A program made the translations under genes and the position numbers. Under the pieces are notes generated by a model, which worked only from the letters and a program-made list of their open reading frames with translations, did not search any database and had not been told where the DNA came from. DNA of 54,048 bases from Hortaea werneckii (Eukaryota; Ascomycota; Dothideomycetes; Mycosphaerellales; Teratosphaeriaceae): contig JBAOKB010000114.1 in assembly GCA_037044905.1 (NCBI GenBank), positions 1 to 54,048 on the forward strand, given 5' to 3'. This document shows, piece after piece, positions 52,001-54,048 of the stretch. The stretch's first letter is position 1, and the number at the start of each line of letters is the position of its first letter.

Positions 52001-54038
52001 CTTGAACGTGAGTCTGAGGGAAATGCTGGGGCCGAACGCTTCATTTAGAGGCTCACAACTGGAAGGGCTAAAGGCAATCGTATCGGGCGAGCCGAAGGTA
52101 GTAATGGTCATGAGGACCGGAGGAGGCAAGAGTCTGATGTTCATGCTACCGGCATTCTGCTCAGTCGGAGGGGTGACGGTGGTAGTGGTGCCGTTGATAT
52201 CGCTAAGGAGCGATCTAGAGAGGAGATGCAAGGAGATCGGACTCAACGCCGGGAGATGGCCCGACCAGAGCGCCAGGCACGCGAGGATCGTGCTAGTAAC
52301 ACCCGAGAGCGCAGTAACGAAGGCGTTCAACAGGTTCATCAACGACAAGCTAGCTACCGGAGAGCTAGACAGGATAGTAGTCGACGAGAGCCACATCGTT
52401 CTGGACTCGACAGAGACATGGAGGCCGAAAGTGCTCGAGCTAGCGGAGTTCGCCAGGAAGGGATGCCAGATGGTGTATCTCACGGCAACGTTGCCACCGA
52501 AGGAAGAGTCGAGCTGGCTCGAAGCGATGGGCTTGGAGAAGAGGACGGTACGGATGATAAGAGACTCGACGACGAGGAGGAACATCGCTTACCAGGTGGT
52601 CGAGTACGACCGGCGAGAAGAAGAGGAGAGGGTAGCGGAGTTGGTAAGAAAGAAACTGGAAGAACACGAGGAGGGACAGATCATAGTGTACTGCCGGAGG
52701 GTAGAGCAGTGCAAGAAGATTGGAGAAGTGCTGAGGTGTCCAGTGTACTACAGGAGGGTCGGAGACGAAGAAATGAAAAGGAAGATTCTGGAACAGCTGG
52801 TCAAGGGGACGCACAGAGTGTTCGCGGCGACGACAGCGATGGGAATGGGGGTGGATGCACCACACATCAGGGTGGTGGTACACGTGGGAGTGAAGGAATT
52901 GGTGAGGGATTACGCACAGGAAAGTGGAAGGGCAGGAAGAGATGGAGAGGCAAGCGAGGCGATCTTAATGAGAGGCTACAACACAGTAGGGGGTCGGAAA
53001 ATCTTGGAGAAGGGATTCGTGATGGAAAGGGGGATGCACGAATATCTGGAAGGGGAGAAGTGTAGGAGGGTTGTGTTAGACAGGGAGATGGATGGGAGGG
53101 CGGACAGGATCGGATGCGAGAACGGAGAGAAAGTGTGTGATGTATGTAGAGGGTTAACAAGAACGGGAAGGAGGGCGAGGGTTGTAGTGAGGACAGGGGG
53201 GTTCGTTCCATCACAGCAGCATAGAAGGAGGGAGCAAGAGGAAGCAGACGGGTCAGGGTCAGAGCCGATGGAACAAGGTAGCGAGGATGGAACACCGAGA
53301 GGCTCAGAGTTAGGTACGGACAACGTTGACGACGAGGGAGAATCAGGGTCAGGGTTGGCCGAAGCTGGGGATGAGTGTGAAGAGGCAGCAAAGGAAGGAA
53401 GAGGGCTAAAGAGGGCAAGAAGTATAGGAGAGAGAGAGGAGAGGGAGCGAAGCATAAACGAGGCGAGGACAGGAATGAGTAGAGAGGGAGAAAGAGTGCA
53501 AGCGCAGAAGAGGTCGAGGTTAGCGGAGAGGGCTAGCAGAGAGATAGACAGAGACGAGATGGTGAAGAGGCTAGAGGATTGGACGAAGGTAGGGTGTTCG
53601 GTGTGCTGGGCGCAAGGGCAGATACAACGGGCGAAAAGGGCTCGAGGGTGGGAAGAGTGCAGAGGGCACGGGAAGGAGGCAGGGGAGAGGATGGCGGAAG
53701 TGAAGAAGAGGATGAAGCGGCTACAGATGGCTCGATTCAGCGGGTGCAATTTCTGCTGGGTGCCGCAGAGCATATGTCAAAGATGGGAAGAGAAGACGGC
53801 GGCGTGCGGGAGTAAAACGGCAGGATATCAGCGAAGCGGAGTTGCGGGGGCAGGATGCCAATACAAGGGAGTGATGGAGGACATAGGAGGGGCGGTAATC
53901 AGCCAAAGGATGTGGGGGAGGGAAGAGAGGGAGGGAAAGGAGTGGGAGTGGGGGTGGGTAGAGGGGGAGATGGAGAGGAGTTTGGGATTTTGGGAGGGGG
54001 GGAGGTGCTGTTCAGGGAACAAACCAAGTTACGTTTAA
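49011..54038 (+). CDS. Telomere-linked RecQ-type helicase with DUF3505 zinc fingers
   Basis: Intact, intronless 1,675-aa gene. The N terminus is a DUF3505/OrsD-like double zinc-finger region (C19, C22, H34, H39; C90, C93, H106, H111). Residues ~300-950 form a conserved middle (HMAGGAPARGTEVVSIRTEN, VTGYHKGYSKSGEAKIIHRY, STWRQLYPAIQ, SGHSKRMEELIYG), interrupted by an acidic Glu/Ser linker (~770-830). Residues ~1000-1330 are a superfamily 2 RecQ helicase: motif I RTGGGKS (K1040), motif II VVDESH (1124-1128), motif III LTAT, motif V TAMGMGVDAPHI, motif VI QESGRAGRDG, then CENGEKVCDVC. A Cys/His-rich C terminus follows (GCSVCW, GCNFCW, SICQRW). It would be an ATP-driven 3'-5' DNA helicase. Such TLH genes lie next to fungal telomeres, in several copies. 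The start ATG (ACACCATGGAC) is well placed. Unlike its left neighbours it shows no RIP damage. Confidence 0.92.
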   Translation: MDAFESLFVHFQNFQIIVCRDCKFAVVPDQIKAHLSQSHQTLTVSTRKGIIEQVEKLDHVAYRSEDVVYPAAEQEAIQELGPVIEQCSQCKACGLLRESKKGIEAHCRKEHGWNSAKSRGGRGSLRSRPAANQPFTEGHCCQRFFKYAQWTKLFKVLPPAPRMLGGGHGCEPEDRAQKLTDEVADGLKRKLREAHHHRKVNVSNVRSEMDPWLEHTSWAHHLAGFEKEELRASLSAAPKLEADERGIESVDEEEEAIERACRATGRVIKKAMDVSSPRTIPRSALHYVNRKETGAANNETPFYSKHEASTKKKYSRVWVSMLRYLWRSQTWENKPDYTLTDGQARRLGAMQSLARRETAALDKGARKVCEDELQWSIVLFWASMLDQELLDDEFQSGFLSALAVLGLDTEDAGWVSVFNFTPKLAAIVTVCKALVVFMAYKQRQDDIDRLIGAGIGESEARKEAVSIVEGVHDMVPRLLCLQEYGGPASPMDRVLHMKTFGMRIRFTEKAGARVTWMNRCQQVAIDKISFSMGDLRDALHSLWERCLGRLTKRLMFLQQEEELPILHLDRLFDNPSDLTEGWSFLDDERNDEVLGRVRRPDGKDVESRKWLWSRAMREDRITKYFLQNIDMSEVRDRSELKWNTTKVEQYFREVTLFKEELIVLCHMAGGAPARGTEVVSIRTENGESARAQRGVFVDNGMVELVTGYHKGYSKSGEAKIIHRYLPQEVGKLLVYHLWLVEPFVHMLRWEVRGEFDFSKYLWEPEPEKKWEGEVDGVREEEESGSEEGGRESDGEEGSSGSESESSTSPSSESEADGGDDEGTAGDRMVSGREARSRPRNGGKAKEGKLQALSIDGFWNTERLKRVMKRELSKCQAGFFVTPSTWRQLYPAIQRVHCPEEEVTKQLDRLYEGVTTEDRQMQSGHSKRMEELIYGILTTENPFSTQSEQASFRKVSVSWHHFIRWPSTATGNGKPTIDLEKYRKMVEEERWAKLRRADLNVSLREMLGPNASFRGSQLEGLKAIVSGEPKVVMVMRTGGGKSLMFMLPAFCSVGGVTVVVVPLISLRSDLERRCKEIGLNAGRWPDQSARHARIVLVTPESAVTKAFNRFINDKLATGELDRIVVDESHIVLDSTETWRPKVLELAEFARKGCQMVYLTATLPPKEESSWLEAMGLEKRTVRMIRDSTTRRNIAYQVVEYDRREEEERVAELVRKKLEEHEEGQIIVYCRRVEQCKKIGEVLRCPVYYRRVGDEEMKRKILEQLVKGTHRVFAATTAMGMGVDAPHIRVVVHVGVKELVRDYAQESGRAGRDGEASEAILMRGYNTVGGRKILEKGFVMERGMHEYLEGEKCRRVVLDREMDGRADRIGCENGEKVCDVCRGLTRTGRRARVVVRTGGFVPSQQHRRREQEEADGSGSEPMEQGSEDGTPRGSELGTDNVDDEGESGSGLAEAGDECEEAAKEGRGLKRARSIGEREERERSINEARTGMSREGERVQAQKRSRLAERASREIDRDEMVKRLEDWTKVGCSVCWAQGQIQRAKRARGWEECRGHGKEAGERMAEVKKRMKRLQMARFSGCNFCWVPQSICQRWEEKTAACGSKTAGYQRSGVAGAGCQYKGVMEDIGGAVISQRMWGREEREGKEWEWGWVEGEMERSLGFWEGGRCCSGNKPSYV
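53925..54010 (+). repeat. G-rich tract with G-quadruplex potential
   Basis: Within the 3' end of the helicase gene, more than eight runs of three or more G occur in about 85 bp (GGGAGTGGGGGTGGGTAGAG, then TTTGGGATTTTGGGAGGGGG). The whole second half of the gene is strongly purine-biased on the coding strand. Confidence 0.7.
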
Positions 54039-54048
54039 CCTTAGCAAT

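Noticed and set aside
51143..53900. Long open frames antisense to the helicase gene, rich in Ser/Leu/Pro
   Set aside because: They follow from the purine bias of the coding strand, which removes stops on the complement; no motifs.

Overview
The window is nuclear DNA of a filamentous ascomycete. Protein-coding genes carry short GT-AG introns (about 50-80 nt, often with CTAAC or CTGAC branch points). The family content is typically fungal: bZIP and Zn2Cys6 regulators, LysM and CBM20 proteins, GH3 and GH13 enzymes, and a telomere-linked RecQ helicase. AT-rich islands in which CpA and TpG are almost absent and TpA is very common are the signature of repeat-induced point mutation (RIP). A Dothideomycete is my best guess; the sequence does not prove the class.

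Layout. 1-7 kb: a single-pass membrane protein (runs off the left edge), a convergent bZIP factor (five exons, rebuilt here) and a PlsC acyltransferase. 7-13.4 kb: gene-poor, with a degenerate ~110-bp tandem repeat. 13.4-21.5 kb: a secreted Thr/Tyr-rich protein followed by a maltose-utilisation type cluster: Zn2Cys6 regulator, GH13 maltase, and a divergent MFS sugar transporter whose shared promoter holds a 24-bp tandem repeat. 22.3-28.6 kb: one large broken gene for a secreted protein with about five LysM and three CBM20 (starch-binding) domains; a 3.15-kb RIP-mutated hAT transposon with an 8-bp target duplication sits inside its third CBM20, and stop codons of RIP type are scattered through the rest. 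29.3-30.4 kb: RIP island with a CTAG-rich minisatellite. 31-41.3 kb: a conserved hypothetical gene, a five-exon secreted GH3 beta-glucosidase, an RWD/DUF1115 protein and two coiled-coil genes (one with four exons rebuilt here). 42.1-48.4 kb: a RIP-mutated transposon nest with a gag-only LTR element and a chromodomain gypsy pol fragment, ending sharply at about 48425. 49.0-54.0 kb: an intact, intronless 1,675-codon DUF3505/RecQ telomere-linked helicase gene, suggesting that the right end is subtelomeric.

How the parts work together. Regulator, maltase and transporter form a plausible maltose/starch-oligosaccharide module; the adjacent starch-binding protein has been destroyed. The most novel observation is that the middle of the helicase protein holds, in order and with the right final spacing, residues matching the catalytic set of tyrosine recombinases (R674, K710, R886, H924, Y933). 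This raises the possibility that this family is a recombinase-helicase fusion.
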